The notes under the pieces: model-generated
Told to the model about the DNA's origin: nothing
Databases searched by the model: none
The model's input: the letters and a program-made list of their open reading frames with translations, nothing else
Position numbers and translations under genes: made by a program
In this document: positions 63,337 to 64,000 of the stretch, one piece after another
Layout of the letters: every line of letters starts with the position of its first letter
Numbering within the stretch: position 1 is the stretch's first letter
Origin: a candidate division KSB1 bacterium
GTDB lineage: Bacteria > Zhuqueibacterota > Zhuqueibacteria > Zhuqueibacterales > Zhuqueibacteraceae
DNA length: 64,000 nucleotides
Reading direction: 5' to 3'
Assembly: GCA_034506255.1 (NCBI GenBank)
Contig: JAPDPX010000008.1
Span: 62,001-126,000, forward strand

Positions 63337-64000
63337 ATGGGAATGATGCAAAGAATGCGCAGCTACACCAAGATCTTTTTCTATGGCTTGGTGGCTGTGT
63401 TTGTCGGCACCATCGTCTTTGACTGGGGCATGAATGTCACCGGTTTGCAAACCCGCGATTTGACCATTGCCAAGGTCAACGGTGAAAACATTACGATTAC
63501 CGAGTTTGACCGCGCCGTCAATCAGGTGCTCGAAAATTACAAAGACAGCGGCGCCGAGATCACCGACAGCCAGCTCAATTCCATTCGCAATCGCGTGCTG
63601 GACGATTTGATCAACAGCCGGCTGGTGCGCCAGGAAATCAGCAAGCATAACCTGAGCACGACCGACAAGGAGATCACCTACTATCTGTTCGATCAGCCGC
63701 CGGAGTTCATTCAACAGATGTTCCGCACGGAGCAGGGCCAGTTCGACATGGCGCGCTATCAGGCGGCCCTGAAGAATCCGCAACTGGATCAGGCCTGGAT
63801 CAGTGTCGAGCAGGAGATGCGCAACCAGTTGCCAGTGCAGAAGCTGCAGGATATGCTGTTTGCCTCGGTGCTCGTCACCGAAAGCGACATCAGGAGTGAA
63901 TATCTCGCCCGCTATCAGAAGGCCACCGTGCGTTACGCAGCCTTCCCGTGGGACAAATATCGCACCGCCGCGGTGACCATCAGCCCGCAGGAAATTCAGA
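63337..64000 (+). CDS. Membrane-anchored peptidyl-prolyl isomerase (PpiD/SurA-like), 3' end beyond window
   Basis: 221 codons are visible, with no stop. The N-terminal 'KIFFYGLVAVFVGTIVFDWGM' is a membrane anchor as in PpiD. It is followed by the SurA N-terminal-like chaperone domain: 'IAKVNGENITITEFDRAVNQVLE', 'IRNRVLDDLINSRLVRQEISKHNL', 'FRTEQGQFDMARYQAALKNP' and 'EQEMRNQLPVQKLQDMLFA'. A parvulin domain is expected beyond the edge. It would assist folding of exported proteins in the periplasm. GGAG lies nine bases before ATG 63337; ATG 63343 is an alternative. Confidence 0.88.
   Translation, partial: MGMMQRMRSYTKIFFYGLVAVFVGTIVFDWGMNVTGLQTRDLTIAKVNGENITITEFDRAVNQVLENYKDSGAEITDSQLNSIRNRVLDDLINSRLVRQEISKHNLSTTDKEITYYLFDQPPEFIQQMFRTEQGQFDMARYQAALKNPQLDQAWISVEQEMRNQLPVQKLQDMLFASVLVTESDIRSEYLARYQKATVRYAAFPWDKYRTAAVTISPQEIQ

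Overview
The window is high-GC bacterial DNA with dense Gram-negative gene content. Evidence for an outer membrane includes LptE, several outer-membrane beta-barrels, lipoproteins with lipoboxes and a PpiD/SurA-like periplasmic isomerase. Three secreted proteins end in a 'YPNPF/YPNPW/FPNPF' beta domain (FlgD-like, type A sorting-tail style) typical of the Fibrobacterota-Chlorobiota-Bacteroidota superphylum. My best guess is an uncultured member of that group such as candidate division KSB1 or a Calditrichota relative. This is inference from gene style, not from a marker tree.

Layout. 1-7550 (minus): an envelope operon of two adjacent CsgG-domain/TPR proteins, an outer-membrane protein and a very large secreted protein (CARDB, four BACON-like repeats, dockerin) that runs off the left edge. 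8439-14373: a DECR1-type 2,4-dienoyl-CoA reductase, a secreted PQQ-type sugar dehydrogenase, an SDR-type threonine dehydrogenase, a small beta-barrel and an Smr protein, separated by gaps full of dispersed palindromic repeats. 14437-29958 (minus): an electron-transfer membrane Fe-S protein, then a cation/sodium block: rhomboid, DUF423, LEA-type lipoprotein, CNNM/CorC transporter, a relic of an SbtA bicarbonate transporter, a site-2 protease with CBS domains, a Na+/Ca2+ exchanger, a complete seven-gene mrp antiporter operon and TerC.

30045-34822 (minus): zinc-ribbon protein, HtpX, two DUF2294 proteins with a strong terminator-like hairpin between them, a methyltransferase and small membrane proteins. 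35125-44818 (plus): a CPBP-like/SpoIIE phosphatase fusion; a metal-uptake operon (porin-like barrel, substrate-binding protein, permease fused to HEAT-like repeats, no ATPase visible) running into trmB and a DCC-family gene; an aldehyde dehydrogenase followed by an elaborate stem-loop. 46108-56147 (minus): a compact operon with two glycosyltransferases, a TPR protein, an aminopeptidase P, a giant subtilase and coaE. 56313-62807 (minus): lptE, a sigma-54 activator, a sugar-nucleotide epimerase, purD and uvrB (with a good promoter and a candidate operator palindrome). 63337-64000 (plus): the start of a membrane-anchored peptidyl-prolyl isomerase.

The most notable items are the CsgG-pair operon, the CPBP-SpoIIE fusion, the permease-HEAT fusion lacking an ATPase, the truncated sbtA, the MITE-like repeat family, and the possible attenuator before the DUF2294-htpX pair.
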